DNA of 64,000 nucleotides from JAYPWI01 sp038135065. GTDB lineage: Bacteria; Actinomycetota; Acidimicrobiia; Acidimicrobiales; Poriferisodalaceae. Positions 25,513 through 34,197 of the stretch are shown here, piece after piece. The stretch spans positions 1 to 64,000 of the forward strand of contig JAYPWI010000001.1 in NCBI GenBank assembly GCA_038135065.1, written 5' to 3'. The first letter of the stretch is position 1; each line of letters opens with the position of its first letter. The position numbers were made by a program, and so were the translations under genes. The notes below the pieces were generated by a model. The model was not told the origin of the DNA and did not search any database. It worked only from the letters and a program-made list of their open reading frames with translations.

Positions 25513-26280
25513 GTGCGGACGATCGCAGTGGTGAACCAAAAGGGTGGGGTCGGAAAGACGACGGTGACCCTCGGGCTCGCCGAAGCGGCGGCCGCAGCCG
25601 GTCGCCGGGTGCTCGTGGTGGACCTCGATCCTCAGGCCAATGCCACGAGCGGTCTGGGTGTGTGGGCGCCGTCAGGAACTATCGACGACGTGCTCGCCGA
25701 GCCACGCGCGGGGGGCGTCTTGGACGTCATCGTGCCCACCACCTGGGATCTCGGGGCCGTGGCACCCGACCTGGTCCCCGGTTCGCCGGCCCTGGCCCAG
25801 CGTGAGCCAGCTCTCGCCGCTGATCCCCTCGGTGCCCAGGAACGGTTGCGTCTTGCGATGGCCGGCGTCGACCACGACCTCGTGCTCATCGACTGCCCGC
25901 CCTCTCTCGGACTGCTGAGCGTCAATGGTCTGTTTGCCGCCGACGGCGCCCTGATCGTGACCGAACCGGCAGCCTGGGCAGCCGATGGGGTCGATTTGAT
26001 GGCCCATACGATCGGACAGGTGGCGGCTCGTCGCGGTGCCCCCTCGTTGGTGGGGATCGTGGTCAATCGCCTGGGTCGGACCAGGGACAACACCTATTGG
26101 AATGGGCAGCTCGTCGAGCGGTTCGGCGACACCGTGCTTCCTGCTGTGCAGTTGCGGGCAGCCATCGCCGAGGCGTCGGCGCAGTCGTTACCCCTGCGAT
26201 CGCTTGGTTCCCGCCCCGGCGCTGCCGAGGCAGTTGAGCAATTCGATGCCTTGTTCGGCGCCATGTTGGATCGCAGTTGA
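25513..26280 (+). CDS. ParA/Soj-like ATPase
   Basis: A 255-residue P-loop ATPase of the MinD/ParA group. The deviant Walker A is NQKGGVGKTTVTLG with the signature Lys10 and Lys15; DLDPQANATSGLG and DCPPSLGLLS follow. No ParB gene adjoins, so it may be an orphan that positions a protein cargo rather than the chromosomal ParA. The GTG start lies 7 nt after TAGATT (25500-25505), indicating leaderless expression. A small membrane protein follows 57 nt later. Confidence 0.9.
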   Translation: MRTIAVVNQKGGVGKTTVTLGLAEAAAAAGRRVLVVDLDPQANATSGLGVWAPSGTIDDVLAEPRAGGVLDVIVPTTWDLGAVAPDLVPGSPALAQREPALAADPLGAQERLRLAMAGVDHDLVLIDCPPSLGLLSVNGLFAADGALIVTEPAAWAADGVDLMAHTIGQVAARRGAPSLVGIVVNRLGRTRDNTYWNGQLVERFGDTVLPAVQLRAAIAEASAQSLPLRSLGSRPGAAEAVEQFDALFGAMLDRS

Positions 26281-26337
26281 CGCGAGCAGGGGAGATTCGG
26301 TGCCTCACGGGTAGCATGGCGCAGCGAAGGAGGACCG

Positions 26338-26613
26338 ATGGCCGGCTATCAGCCCGAGCGCCCGCGACCGACCGACGCAGTTTCACCGAACGGCCTCCCT
26401 GGGGATCCCGTACAGCAGGCCGTTCCTGCCGCAGCGTCGGCCCCCGCAGAGCCCGAGCGAGTAGCCGATGACCCGCCGGCGGGTCCGGCTCGTCGAGTCG
26501 TGCCACGCCCTGCCCCTCCCATGGATCGGCGCTTGCCCGGTACGGCTGTTGCCCTTGGGTGCGCGGCTGTCTTGATCGTGCTGTTGTGGTGGCGCCGGGG
26601 TCGGCGCCGCTGA
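26338..26613 (+). CDS. Small Pro/Ala-rich single-pass membrane protein
   Basis: A 91-residue protein with a disordered Pro-, Ala- and Arg-rich N-terminal 65 residues, then one C-terminal hydrophobic segment (TAVALGCAAVLIVLLWW) and a basic tail RRGRRR. This predicts an inside-positive tail-anchored or single-pass protein. The ATG follows AAGGAGG at good spacing. I recognise no family. Confidence 0.6.
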   Translation: MAGYQPERPRPTDAVSPNGLPGDPVQQAVPAAASAPAEPERVADDPPAGPARRVVPRPAPPMDRRLPGTAVALGCAAVLIVLLWWRRGRRR

Positions 26614-26628
26614 CCCCAGTGCTGGGTC
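26612..26628 (+). terminator. Hairpin after the small membrane gene
   Basis: Starting within the stop codon, GACCCCAG pairs with CTGGGTC around a 2-nt loop with one bulged C. Pyrimidine-rich sequence follows. It is a plausible but weak terminator. Confidence 0.35.
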
Positions 26629-26670
26629 TCATCCCCCTTCCTGTCACAGCTGTGGACAACAATCAATGAC

Positions 26671-27504
26671 ATGAGCGAGTCCGTAGATGTCGGTGGCCCT
26701 GACAGTGGTGCACGGGTCGCGATCGCTCGCCCTCGTCATCTCAGTCCGAGTTCGGCGTCGACCTTTCGCCAGTGCCCGCGCCGGTGGAAGTTTCGCTACG
26801 TCGATCGGCTCCCTGACCCCAAGGGCATTCCCGCCCTCGTTGGCACCTTCGTGCACCGGGTACTGGAAGAACTTCTCGTCCTGGATCCCACGGACCGAAC
26901 GCTCGATCGGGCCCGAGTGTTGGCCGGAGAGTTGTGGCCCGAGACTGCCGAGGACCCGGACTTCGTGGCCCTCGGGCTGGAGCAGGACGCGGCCCGCGGC
27001 GTGCGCTGGGACGCGTGGCGCCTGGTGGAGAACTATTTCGCAATGGAGGACCCCACGCTGGTGAGGGTTGCCGACCGCGAGCAGCGACTCGACGTCGATC
27101 TCGATGGTGTGCCGTTTCTGGGCATCGTCGATCGCACTGAGTTCACCGAGACGGGCATCCGGGTGACCGACTACAAGACGGGCAAAGCTCCGCGAGAGCG
27201 GTACGTGGCAGACAAGCTCGACCAGGTGTGGTTGTACGCAGCTGCGCTCGAGGCCTCGGGGCGACCGGTTGACGAGGTTCGCCTGATGTATCTCACCGGG
27301 GTCAACGTGGACCGCCCTCTCGACCCTGCGGCAGTGGCGGCAGCAGTTGCTCGACACTCCGAGACGTGGGACGACATCGGTCGAGCGGTTGGTGACGATT
27401 CCTTCCCGTTCAAGCTCGGCCCATTGTGCGGGTGGTGTCCGTATGTCGAGCACTGCGAGGAAGGCCAGCTCGAGGTGGAGCGGCGTCGAGGTCCGCTACG
27501 GTGA
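26671..27504 (+). CDS. RecB-like PD-(D/E)XK nuclease with probable Fe-S cluster
   Basis: A 277-residue single-domain exonuclease of the RecB/Cas4-like family. The nuclease core is readable: HLSPSSASTFRQCPRRWKF, GTFVHRVLEEL with the motif His, GIVDRTEFTETGIRVTDYKTG with catalytic Asp and Lys, then DQVWLYAAAL. One Cys in FRQCPRR and three in CGWCPYVEHC form the four-Cys pattern that holds a 4Fe-4S cluster in AddB/Cas4-type enzymes. No CRISPR array or helicase subunit adjoins, so this is a stand-alone actinobacterial family member with an unassigned repair role. Confidence 0.88.
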   Translation: MSESVDVGGPDSGARVAIARPRHLSPSSASTFRQCPRRWKFRYVDRLPDPKGIPALVGTFVHRVLEELLVLDPTDRTLDRARVLAGELWPETAEDPDFVALGLEQDAARGVRWDAWRLVENYFAMEDPTLVRVADREQRLDVDLDGVPFLGIVDRTEFTETGIRVTDYKTGKAPRERYVADKLDQVWLYAAALEASGRPVDEVRLMYLTGVNVDRPLDPAAVAAAVARHSETWDDIGRAVGDDSFPFKLGPLCGWCPYVEHCEEGQLEVERRRGPLR

Positions 27505-27559
27505 GGCGGCGCTGACATCAGAGGCTGGCCGGTAGGGCTGCAGACGAGGGGGTCGTTGC

Positions 27560-28336
27560 GTGGGGTACGAACAGATCGATGTGTCCGACGACGGGGAGAT
27601 CAGGGTGCTGACCCTGTCGAGGCCGGAGAAGCTGAATGCGTGGACGCCGCAGATGTCCGCCGAGCTGGTCGATGCCATCAACGATGGGAACGAGTCAGAC
27701 CACGTCGGGGCCTTCGTGGTGACCGGCGCAGGGCGGGCCTTCTGCGCCGGCGCTGACATCGGGGCAGTCTTCGCTAGCCAGCTCGACGCGTCGGGTGATG
27801 CCGGATCCGACCGGCCACCGCAGACCGACTGGGTGGCCCTCGTTCGCGATTCCAAGCCCATGGTGGCGGCTATCAACGGTCCCAGCATCGGGGTGGGGCT
27901 CACGCTGGCCCTTCCCATGGATTTTCTCGTCGCTCATCCAGAGGCAAAACTCTCGGCTCGGTTCGTCAAGATGGGCCTCGTCCCAGAATTGGCATCGTCC
28001 CACTTCCTGGTCCAGCGATGCGGATGGGGCCAGGCCTCCGATCTCGCCCTGTCGGGGCGCACCGTGCTCGGGGACGAGGCGCGGCAGATCGGTTTGGTGG
28101 ACGAGACAGCCGAGGACGTAGTGGGTGCCGCGATGGCCCGTGCCCGCAGCTACGCAGAAAATGCTCCACCCGCTGTTCGTATGACGAAGGCCTTGCTGAC
28201 CTCCAATGCGGCCGATGCCGACCTCCCAGGGGTCCAACGGCGTGAACTTCGGGCCCTCAACGAGGCATACGCCACGCCCGAACATTCCGAGGCCGTGCAG
28301 GCGTTCCTCGAGAAGCGCAGCCCTCGCTTCCGCTGA
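27560..28336 (+). CDS. Enoyl-CoA hydratase/isomerase family protein
   Basis: A 258-residue crotonase-fold protein. It has SRPEKLNAWTPQMSAELVDA, the oxyanion-hole segment AGRAFCAGADIGAVF, AINGPSIGVGLTLALPMDF, and MGLVPELASSHFLVQRCGWG. The catalytic pair follows the hydratase/isomerase pattern only partly, so the exact acyl-CoA substrate is open. The start is a GTG after GAGGGGG. Confidence 0.88.
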   Translation: MGYEQIDVSDDGEIRVLTLSRPEKLNAWTPQMSAELVDAINDGNESDHVGAFVVTGAGRAFCAGADIGAVFASQLDASGDAGSDRPPQTDWVALVRDSKPMVAAINGPSIGVGLTLALPMDFLVAHPEAKLSARFVKMGLVPELASSHFLVQRCGWGQASDLALSGRTVLGDEARQIGLVDETAEDVVGAAMARARSYAENAPPAVRMTKALLTSNAADADLPGVQRRELRALNEAYATPEHSEAVQAFLEKRSPRFR

Positions 28337-28349
28337 GGGTGGCAACCCG

Positions 28350-29210
28350 GTGACCGCTGACGACCACAGCGAGGCCGTCGTAGCGCACTACTCGCCGGTG
28401 GACCTTCTCGGCCGGGTCGCGTTGGCGCTTCGCGAGGCCGGGCTGGCAGACCGTCTGCTGGCCCCCGACGACCTCGGGCCTGTAGATGAATTCCACATCG
28501 GGGGGGCACCGGCCACCATGTCCCTCGCGGAACACCTGGATCTCGAACCATCGTCCCACGTCGTCGATCTCGGGTCCGGGCTCGGTGGTCCCGCCCGCCG
28601 AGTTGCGGTGGCCTACGGCTGTCGGGTCACCGGCATCGATCTCACCCCGGCCTACGTCGAGGTGGCAGAGGCCTTGACCCACCGGTCCGGTCTGGGTGAT
28701 CGAGTGCAGTTCTGCACGGGCTCCGTACTCGATCTCCCCTTCGAGGATCACTCGTTCGATGCAGCGATGCAACTGCACGTCGGGATGAATCTGCCAGACA
28801 AGGCCCGCTCGTTCGCTGAGATGGCCCGGGTGGTGCGGCCGGGAGGTGTCGTTGGCATCTACGACGTGGTGTGGCGTGACGGTGGCAGGCTCGAGTTCCC
28901 GGTGCCCTGGGCGAGTACGCCCGGGCAGAGCCATGTGGGTACGGTCGAGGAGTACGTGGAGGGCCTCGAGGGAGCGGGCTTCGACGTCGAGATGCGAGAC
29001 CAGAGCGCTCGTGCCGTCGCAACCCTTCGCGCGATGGCGGAGCGGGCCGGTACGCCTGGCCCGCTCGGGTTGCATCTGGTCCTGGGGTCGACTGCTGCGG
29101 TGAAGCTGAAGAATCTGGGTCGTGCAGTCTCCGACGGCGTGCTCGGCCCTGTCGAGGTCATCGCCCGTCGGCCTCCTGCAGACCCCGACGCTGCACAGGC
29201 TCGACCCTGA
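28350..29210 (+). CDS. Class I SAM-dependent methyltransferase
   Basis: A 286-residue methyltransferase starting at a GTG 13 nt after the hydratase stop. The SAM motif is VVDLGSGLGGPARRVA, then VTGIDLTPAYVEVAE, GSVLDLPFEDHSFDAA and MARVVRPGGVVGIYDVVW. The N-terminal HYSPVDLLGRVALALREAG resembles the sarcosine/dimethylglycine and gamma-tocopherol methyltransferase group. A role in glycine betaine synthesis or lipid methylation is possible but unproven. Confidence 0.87.
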   Translation: MTADDHSEAVVAHYSPVDLLGRVALALREAGLADRLLAPDDLGPVDEFHIGGAPATMSLAEHLDLEPSSHVVDLGSGLGGPARRVAVAYGCRVTGIDLTPAYVEVAEALTHRSGLGDRVQFCTGSVLDLPFEDHSFDAAMQLHVGMNLPDKARSFAEMARVVRPGGVVGIYDVVWRDGGRLEFPVPWASTPGQSHVGTVEEYVEGLEGAGFDVEMRDQSARAVATLRAMAERAGTPGPLGLHLVLGSTAAVKLKNLGRAVSDGVLGPVEVIARRPPADPDAAQARP

Positions 29211-29277
29211 GGCATCGTGGGCCCCGACCGCATCGGGCTGCGAGGCGGATGACCTGTCGACGGGGTCAGCATCGCCG

Positions 29278-29283
29278 TAGGGT
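29278..29283 (+). promoter_or_regulatory. -10 box for leaderless mutM
   Basis: TAGGGT lies 6 nt before the GTG start, too close for a 5' leader with a ribosome site. Confidence 0.45.
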
Positions 29284-29289
29284 TTCCTG

Positions 29290-30093
29290 GTGCCCGAGTT
29301 GCCGGAAGTCGAAACCATCAGGCGGCAGTTGGCACCCCTGCTCGTCGGCCGGTCGGTCAGGGAAGCCTGGGGTCACCCGTCCCCGAAGTTCGCTGCAGCG
29401 TCCGAGATCGTCGGGTCCTGTGTCACCGGGGTGAACCGGCGAGGGAAGTATCTCCTGGTCGACCTCGAGGACGGGCGGCAGTTGGTTCTCCACCTCGGCA
29501 TGACCGGCCGGGTCGCGATCGTGCCGCCGTCGTCCCCCATCGACGAGGACCCCTACGTGCGGGCCTGGTGGGCATTCGAGGACGGCGAGGTCTTGGTGTT
29601 CAACGATGTCCGACGATTCGGACGGCTGGCCGTCGTCAGGTCGGGGGAGTACCAGGGGATCCCGACCCTTGCGGCCATGGGACCTGAGCCCCTCAGCCCC
29701 GGGTTCGACGGGCAAATCCTCTGGGAGTTCAGCCGCAGGAGCTCCCAGCGGATCAAGACCCAGCTATTGAGTCAGCGCCCGGTGGCCGGGGTGGGCAACA
29801 TCTACGCCGACGAGGCACTGTTCCGGGCGGGCGTCAACCCTGCCGTGCGGCGTCTCTCCCGTCGTCGGGCGGAGTTGTTGGCCGACGCCATCAAGGACGT
29901 GCTCGCCGCAGCCGTCGAGCGAGGTGGCACCACATTCAGGGACTACCGGAGCCTCGAGGGAATTGGCGGGAACCAGTTCCACCTTCAGTGTTACGGGCGA
30001 GGCGGGCTGCCCTGCCTTCGCTGTGGTGTGATCCTTCGGTCCCGGGTGATCGACGGTCGGACCACCACGTCGTGTCCGTCGTGTCAGAGCTGA
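29290..30093 (+). CDS. mutM: Formamidopyrimidine-DNA glycosylase
   Basis: Removes 8-oxoguanine and formamidopyrimidines from DNA and nicks the strand by beta,delta-elimination. It is 267 residues starting PELPEVETIRRQL after the initiator, with the catalytic N-terminal Pro and Glu. Also visible are LHLGMTGRV, VAGVGNIYADEALFRAGVNP, and the zinc finger CYGRGGLPCLRC...CPSC at the C-terminus. The start is a leaderless GTG. It converges on a Nei-type paralogue only 2 nt away. Confidence 0.95.
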   Translation: MPELPEVETIRRQLAPLLVGRSVREAWGHPSPKFAAASEIVGSCVTGVNRRGKYLLVDLEDGRQLVLHLGMTGRVAIVPPSSPIDEDPYVRAWWAFEDGEVLVFNDVRRFGRLAVVRSGEYQGIPTLAAMGPEPLSPGFDGQILWEFSRRSSQRIKTQLLSQRPVAGVGNIYADEALFRAGVNPAVRRLSRRRAELLADAIKDVLAAAVERGGTTFRDYRSLEGIGGNQFHLQCYGRGGLPCLRCGVILRSRVIDGRTTTSCPSCQS

Positions 30094-30107
30094 GGTCAGC
30101 TCTGACA
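30082..30107. terminator. Bidirectional hairpin made from two converging gene ends
   Basis: TGTCAGAGCTGA (30082-30093, end of mutM) and TCAGCTCTGACA (30096-30107, end of the nei-like gene on the other strand) are exact inverse copies separated by GG. Both encode the same final residues (CQS and stop) of the paralogous zinc fingers. The 12-bp stem can serve as a terminator for both genes. Confidence 0.6.
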
Positions 30108-30884
30108 GGAGGGACACCACCAACAGCTGCGACCCCCCACCTGGCCGATGGTGATCTCAGTGGCGCATCTCCGGCAGGGCCGACCTTCGCGCTTGTACAC
30201 GTAGAGCGCGTCAGCTCGGCGCAGCCGACCCGGTGGGCTGCCGGCGTCGTCGGCGCTCACCGTCACGATCCGGTTGAGGCGAACCCCCTGGCGGAGCTGT
30301 GCCTTGGCCAGGTCCCAGAGAGCGAGCGCCTGGTCCGGTCGGAGATTCGCCGCCGGGGTGACTGGATCGATCCCTTCGATGAACAGGAACTCGGCTCGAT
30401 ACACATTGCCGATGCCCGCGATGATGTTCTGATCCAACAGGGCCGCAGCGATGGGTGCACGGCGGCGGCCGAGTGCCTCGACGAAGCGGTCGGGTCGTGC
30501 CCCTCGGCGGAGGGGATCGGGGCCGAGCTTGTCGGTTATCTCCGAGACCTCGCCCGGATCCACTAGACGACAGGTCTGGGGTCCGGTGAGGTGCCAGGCG
30601 GTGTCACCGTTGTCGATCCGTAGCCGAACCGAGTCGGGGATCGGCCCGTCCCCCCGTGGTCGTCGGAACTTGCCGATCAAGCCGAGATGCACGTGGAGTC
30701 GCGGTCCGTCGAAATCCAGGAAGAGGTGCTTACCCCAGGCGTCAGCCCGCACGAGGGAACGGCCGTCGAGGTCGGCGGCCCCGTCGGCGAAGCGCCCTTG
30801 GGGGGAGGTCACCTGCAATGGGTCAATCCCCAACGTCGAGGCCAGATCGCGGGCCAGCCGATGGATGGTGTGTCCTTCGGGCAT
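30096..30884 (-). CDS. nei: Endonuclease VIII-like DNA glycosylase
   Basis: Base-excision repair glycosylase/AP lyase of the Nei group, 262 residues, starting MPEGHTIHRLARDL: the PEGHT start separates Nei from MutM (PELPEV). HVHLGLIGKF, IIAGIGNVYRAEFLFIEGIDP and the zinc finger CRRC...CPSC are present. Substrates are probably oxidised pyrimidines. The start ATG at 30884 is chosen because the catalytic Pro must be residue 2; the open frame further upstream is rejected. Confidence 0.93.
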   Translation of the reverse strand: MPEGHTIHRLARDLASTLGIDPLQVTSPQGRFADGAADLDGRSLVRADAWGKHLFLDFDGPRLHVHLGLIGKFRRPRGDGPIPDSVRLRIDNGDTAWHLTGPQTCRLVDPGEVSEITDKLGPDPLRRGARPDRFVEALGRRRAPIAAALLDQNIIAGIGNVYRAEFLFIEGIDPVTPAANLRPDQALALWDLAKAQLRQGVRLNRIVTVSADDAGSPPGRLRRADALYVYKREGRPCRRCATEITIGQVGGRSCWWCPSCQS

Positions 30885-30974
30885 CGTTGACTGTCTAGTC
30901 CTCCGTCTCGGCGCGACCCAACGCGGTGGACGTCGCACTTGCCCGCCGGGTGGGTACCGGGTCGGCAGCGCGGG

Positions 30975-30980
30975 TAGAAC
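30975..30980 (+). promoter_or_regulatory. -10 box for leaderless P1 peptidase gene
   Basis: TAGAAC lies 6 nt before the GTG start at 30987. Confidence 0.4.
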
Positions 30981-30986
30981 TTCGGT

Positions 30987-31886
30987 GTGGCCTTGGGAAT
31001 CGATTCCGTCCTGGTCGGATGCTGGACCGACGAAACGGCGCAGACCGGGGTGACCGTGGTCCTGCCCCCACAGGGCACCCTCGGTGCCGCTGCAGTGCGG
31101 GGCGGAGCACCGGGTACCCGGGAGATCGCTGCGCTGGGAGTCACAGGTTCAGGGGTGGAGTGTCACGGCGTGGTGCTCTGTGGCAACAGTGTGTTCGGGC
31201 TTGCTGCTGCAGACGGGGTGGTTCGCTGGTGCGTCGAGCAGGGACGAGGTTTGCAGTTGGCAAATGGTGTGATCCCCGTCGTGGGGGCCGCTGTCGTGTA
31301 CGACATTCTTGCTGCAGACTCCGAGCGACCGACCGCAGCTGCCGGTTGGGCGGCGTGCGACGCCGCCGTGGTCGACGAACCTCCCACAGGTCTGGTTGGA
31401 GTGGGGCGGGGATGCACGGTGGGAAAGGCTGCCGGGCGCCCCTTCCGGGTCCCTGGCGGGCAGGGCTCCGCCATCCACCGAGAAGGGGAGCTCGTGGTGG
31501 GCGCCGTGATGGCTGTCAACGCGTTCGGCGACATCATCGGTTCTGACGGGTCCGTGATCGCCGGTTCGACTGCCCCACGCGGCGCTCCCCGCTATCCCGC
31601 CGTCCCCATCGAGGACATTGCAGCTTGGGGTGAGGGCGAGGAGCGGGCCAACACCACCATCGGATGCATCGTCACCAACGCTCGCCTCACCAAGGCCGAG
31701 GCGTGCAGGGCTGCAGATCTTGCCCACACCGGTATCGCCCGCGCAGTGGATCCTCCCCACACCCAGGTCGATGGCGACGCGCTGTTCCTGCTTGCCACCC
31801 AGGAAGTGGACACCCGGGTCGACCTGGTCGCTCACCTGGCGGCCTGCGCAGTCGCGGATGCCGTCCGGTCGGCGGTCGCCCGCTGA
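30987..31886 (+). CDS. P1 family (DmpA-like) N-terminal nucleophile aminopeptidase
   Basis: A 299-residue self-cleaving hydrolase of the DmpA/L-aminopeptidase group. Features are GVTVVLPPQGTLGAAAVRGG-type N-terminal strands, ECHGVVLCGNSVFGLAAADG and NTTIGCIVTNARLTKAE, which contains the autoprocessing region (family members read NTTxGVVATxA with the nucleophile after the cleaved bond). It would cleave N-terminal residues or amide substrates in the cytoplasm. GTG start with an adjacent -10 box. Confidence 0.85.
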   Translation: MALGIDSVLVGCWTDETAQTGVTVVLPPQGTLGAAAVRGGAPGTREIAALGVTGSGVECHGVVLCGNSVFGLAAADGVVRWCVEQGRGLQLANGVIPVVGAAVVYDILAADSERPTAAAGWAACDAAVVDEPPTGLVGVGRGCTVGKAAGRPFRVPGGQGSAIHREGELVVGAVMAVNAFGDIIGSDGSVIAGSTAPRGAPRYPAVPIEDIAAWGEGEERANTTIGCIVTNARLTKAEACRAADLAHTGIARAVDPPHTQVDGDALFLLATQEVDTRVDLVAHLAACAVADAVRSAVAR

Positions 31887-31912
31887 GTGGGGCCATCGCC
31901 CGACGACGCCGC

Positions 31913-32902
31913 TCAGTCGTCGAGAATGAGGCGAGCCACGTCCGAGGCGAAGAGATACACGTTGTTGATCTGCTCACACCCGGCCAGGGGTACGGATCCG
32001 AGCACCTCACCGCTCGAAAGTCGGTGAGCCTCGACGACGGGCTGATCCACGAGACCATCGTCATCAGTGGTCCGGTACCGGCGTCGAATCGGTGAGTTGC
32101 CGATGATGACCAGATCTGTCGCCTCGTCGACTGCACAACCGCGACCCCATGCTGCAGTGGGGAACTCGAGAATCTGGGTCCAAGAGCTGTCGTACCGCCT
32201 CGCCATCGATCGACCGCTGTCGAGCACCAGATAGCCGTCGGAGAGCACCCGAACGTTGTGCGGACCTTTCAGGCTCAGCGGGATGGTTCGAGCCTGCTCG
32301 ACCCCGATGACGCCTCCGTTGCCGTGTGATTTGAGCATCTTGGACTTGAGTCGGGTCAGTAGCTGGCGCCCGTTCACGTGGTGGGCAAGAGCTGCCAACT
32401 CACCGGAGGGGAGACGTAGGCCCTGATTGATATGGAACCGATCGACCTGGGGCGAGGGATCGTCCGTGTGGGCAACGGTGGGTCGGATCCGTCGTAGTTC
32501 CGTCAGGGCCTGTGGATCGAGAACGACGATCTCGTCGGTCCCCCTGTTGGCAGCCAGGACCTCGCGGTGGTCGGCGGTCACCTCATGCAGATCGGAAAAG
32601 TTGATGGGTAGCGGGGTCAGCTCTCTGTCGACCGCCAGGTAGATGACGTCTTCGTCCACGACCAGGAATCGGTCGTCGGTCAACGGCGTCAGGGCGCTGA
32701 GCCCGGATTCTCCGACCTGACGAAGCCACTCGACCGGCGTGAAAGATGTCCCGTCGAGTACTTGGACCGGTTGGATCTCGCTCGGATCCATCTCTCGATC
32801 GTTGGGGTTGGCGTTCAGCGAGGTCGTGACGACGAGTCGGCGATGCTCTCCGACGAGTTCGGCGAGAGCTGATGCGGTGGCGCTGGTGTTCAATGGCTGC
32901 AT
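31913..32902 (-). CDS. Predicted beta-propeller protein, function unknown
   Basis: A 329-residue protein without signal peptide or membrane segment. Repeated strand pairs such as LTDDRFLVVDEDVIYLAVD, VLAANRGTDEIVVLDPQAL, VRVLSDGYLVLDSGRS and TDLVIIGNSPIRRRY give a propeller-like rhythm. No catalytic motif is evident. I chose the ATG at 32902 (MQPLNTSATASALAEL); the open frame continues upstream. Possibly an enzyme or binding scaffold; I recognise no family with confidence. Confidence 0.6.
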   Translation of the reverse strand: MQPLNTSATASALAELVGEHRRLVVTTSLNANPNDREMDPSEIQPVQVLDGTSFTPVEWLRQVGESGLSALTPLTDDRFLVVDEDVIYLAVDRELTPLPINFSDLHEVTADHREVLAANRGTDEIVVLDPQALTELRRIRPTVAHTDDPSPQVDRFHINQGLRLPSGELAALAHHVNGRQLLTRLKSKMLKSHGNGGVIGVEQARTIPLSLKGPHNVRVLSDGYLVLDSGRSMARRYDSSWTQILEFPTAAWGRGCAVDEATDLVIIGNSPIRRRYRTTDDDGLVDQPVVEAHRLSSGEVLGSVPLAGCEQINNVYLFASDVARLILDD

Positions 32903-33068
32903 CCTTCGCGTGCGTCGTTCTGCCCACGGTTTCACTGGAGCGTGTCCGTGCCCGGAGGTTAACGGCGAGAGGTCGTCGATCGTCAGGCGGCACTGAAAGC
33001 CGTCAGGTTGGGCCGTTGTCGGAAACGTCGTTGCGCCGCGGCGAGCACGCACCTCCATCGCCGAGTGC

Positions 33069-34052
33069 TCAGGGATAGGAACGGATCACCGCGTCAGGGG
33101 CTGAATCCCCCCGGTTGCTCGCTGCGCGTTCCACGATGGCGCGGACCTCGTCGTGGATGGATTGCACGAGATGAGCGGCGCTGATCTGCTCGAGACCGGC
33201 CCCCCGCATGGTGTTGATGGTCTCGGCCAACTGGCTGGCCGTGATGATGTGGCTCGGGGAGCGGTCGGCGACGGCATCGATGGCCCGTCGGATGTCACGG
33301 AGTTCTTCCCGTAGGACCGCCTCGAACGGCGTGGCGCGGGGATCAGGGGCCGATGGGGTCTCGATGATCTGACGGCGCAGGGCCCCGATGTCCCGACGAT
33401 GACTGGCTGCGAGATCGCTGATGTCCCGACGAATGGCCTGCGTGACATGGGCAACCTCGGAAACGGCACTCTGCACCTCTTCGTGGCGCCGCGCCAGGGT
33501 GGCCAACAGTTCGCGGTAGTCGCTGCTCAGCGCACGGACTTGATCGGTGAGTTGTCCGAGGTGACCGACGATCTGGTCGATGGACGGGTCCGTGGTCGCC
33601 ACAGTGAGGGCGAGGTCTTCGAGGCGTTGCTCGAGCACGGCGATGCGACTGTCGGATCCGGATTGGGCGTTGCCGATCTCACCCCGGAGTTCCTCCAACA
33701 GGGCGGCGATGTCCGGGCCGGGAGTGTCGAGGTCGGTTTCCCGGAGGTCAATACGCTCGGCCACGGCTGTCGAGGACCTTGCGCCCACCGGTACATCGAT
33801 CTCAGGAGTGGCGGGGGGGCGAGCCGCACCAGTGGTGGGCGCTGGGATGTGGGCCGCGTTGGACACGGTCCACGGAGGTGCCGATGGTGGGATTCGTCCA
33901 GGCTGTGATGTGACGGCGTCGCAACCGGCGAATCGTCCGTGGCACGTGACCCCCGTATCGGGGCAGAGGCAATAGCCCCCTTCGGGTGCAACGACCATGG
34001 CATGCTCGGAACCCGATGCGATGGTGACACCGAACTCGTAACACCGTGCCAT
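33069..34052 (-). CDS. Coiled-coil protein with Cys-rich N-terminus, function unknown
   Basis: A 327-residue protein. The first about 45 residues contain CYEFGV and EGGYCLCPDTGVTCHGRFAGC, five cysteines and a histidine that could bind zinc. A Pro-rich linker follows (PSAPPWTVSNAAHIPAP). Residues from about 115 to 235 have heptads typical of a coiled coil (EELRGEIGNAQSGSDSRIAV, LEQRLEDLALTV, LGQLTDQVRALSSDYRELLA). The C-terminal third, rich in AETINTMRGAGLEQI-type helices, is also helical. It may scaffold a complex. No family recognised. Confidence 0.55.
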   Translation of the reverse strand: MARCYEFGVTIASGSEHAMVVAPEGGYCLCPDTGVTCHGRFAGCDAVTSQPGRIPPSAPPWTVSNAAHIPAPTTGAARPPATPEIDVPVGARSSTAVAERIDLRETDLDTPGPDIAALLEELRGEIGNAQSGSDSRIAVLEQRLEDLALTVATTDPSIDQIVGHLGQLTDQVRALSSDYRELLATLARRHEEVQSAVSEVAHVTQAIRRDISDLAASHRRDIGALRRQIIETPSAPDPRATPFEAVLREELRDIRRAIDAVADRSPSHIITASQLAETINTMRGAGLEQISAAHLVQSIHDEVRAIVERAASNRGDSAPDAVIRSYP

Positions 34053-34185
34053 CAGCGCTCGCCTCGTGCTCGGTCCATGGTTCCTCTCCCCGACATCTGC
34101 TGTTGGTGCCAACAGCGCACTTGTCTAGGTCGGCCGTCGGAGGCGTCGGGAAAGGACTCCCCAGCGGCCCGAGTTCGTCAGGGCC

Positions 34186-34191
34186 TACGGT
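34186..34191 (+). promoter_or_regulatory. -10 box for leaderless PLP deaminase gene
   Basis: TACGGT lies 6 nt before the ATG at 34198. Confidence 0.4.
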
Positions 34192-34197
34192 GATCGG

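Noticed and set aside
26671..27504. Cas4 of a CRISPR system
   Set aside because: The nuclease has a Cas4/AddB-like Fe-S pattern, but no repeats or other cas genes are in the window.
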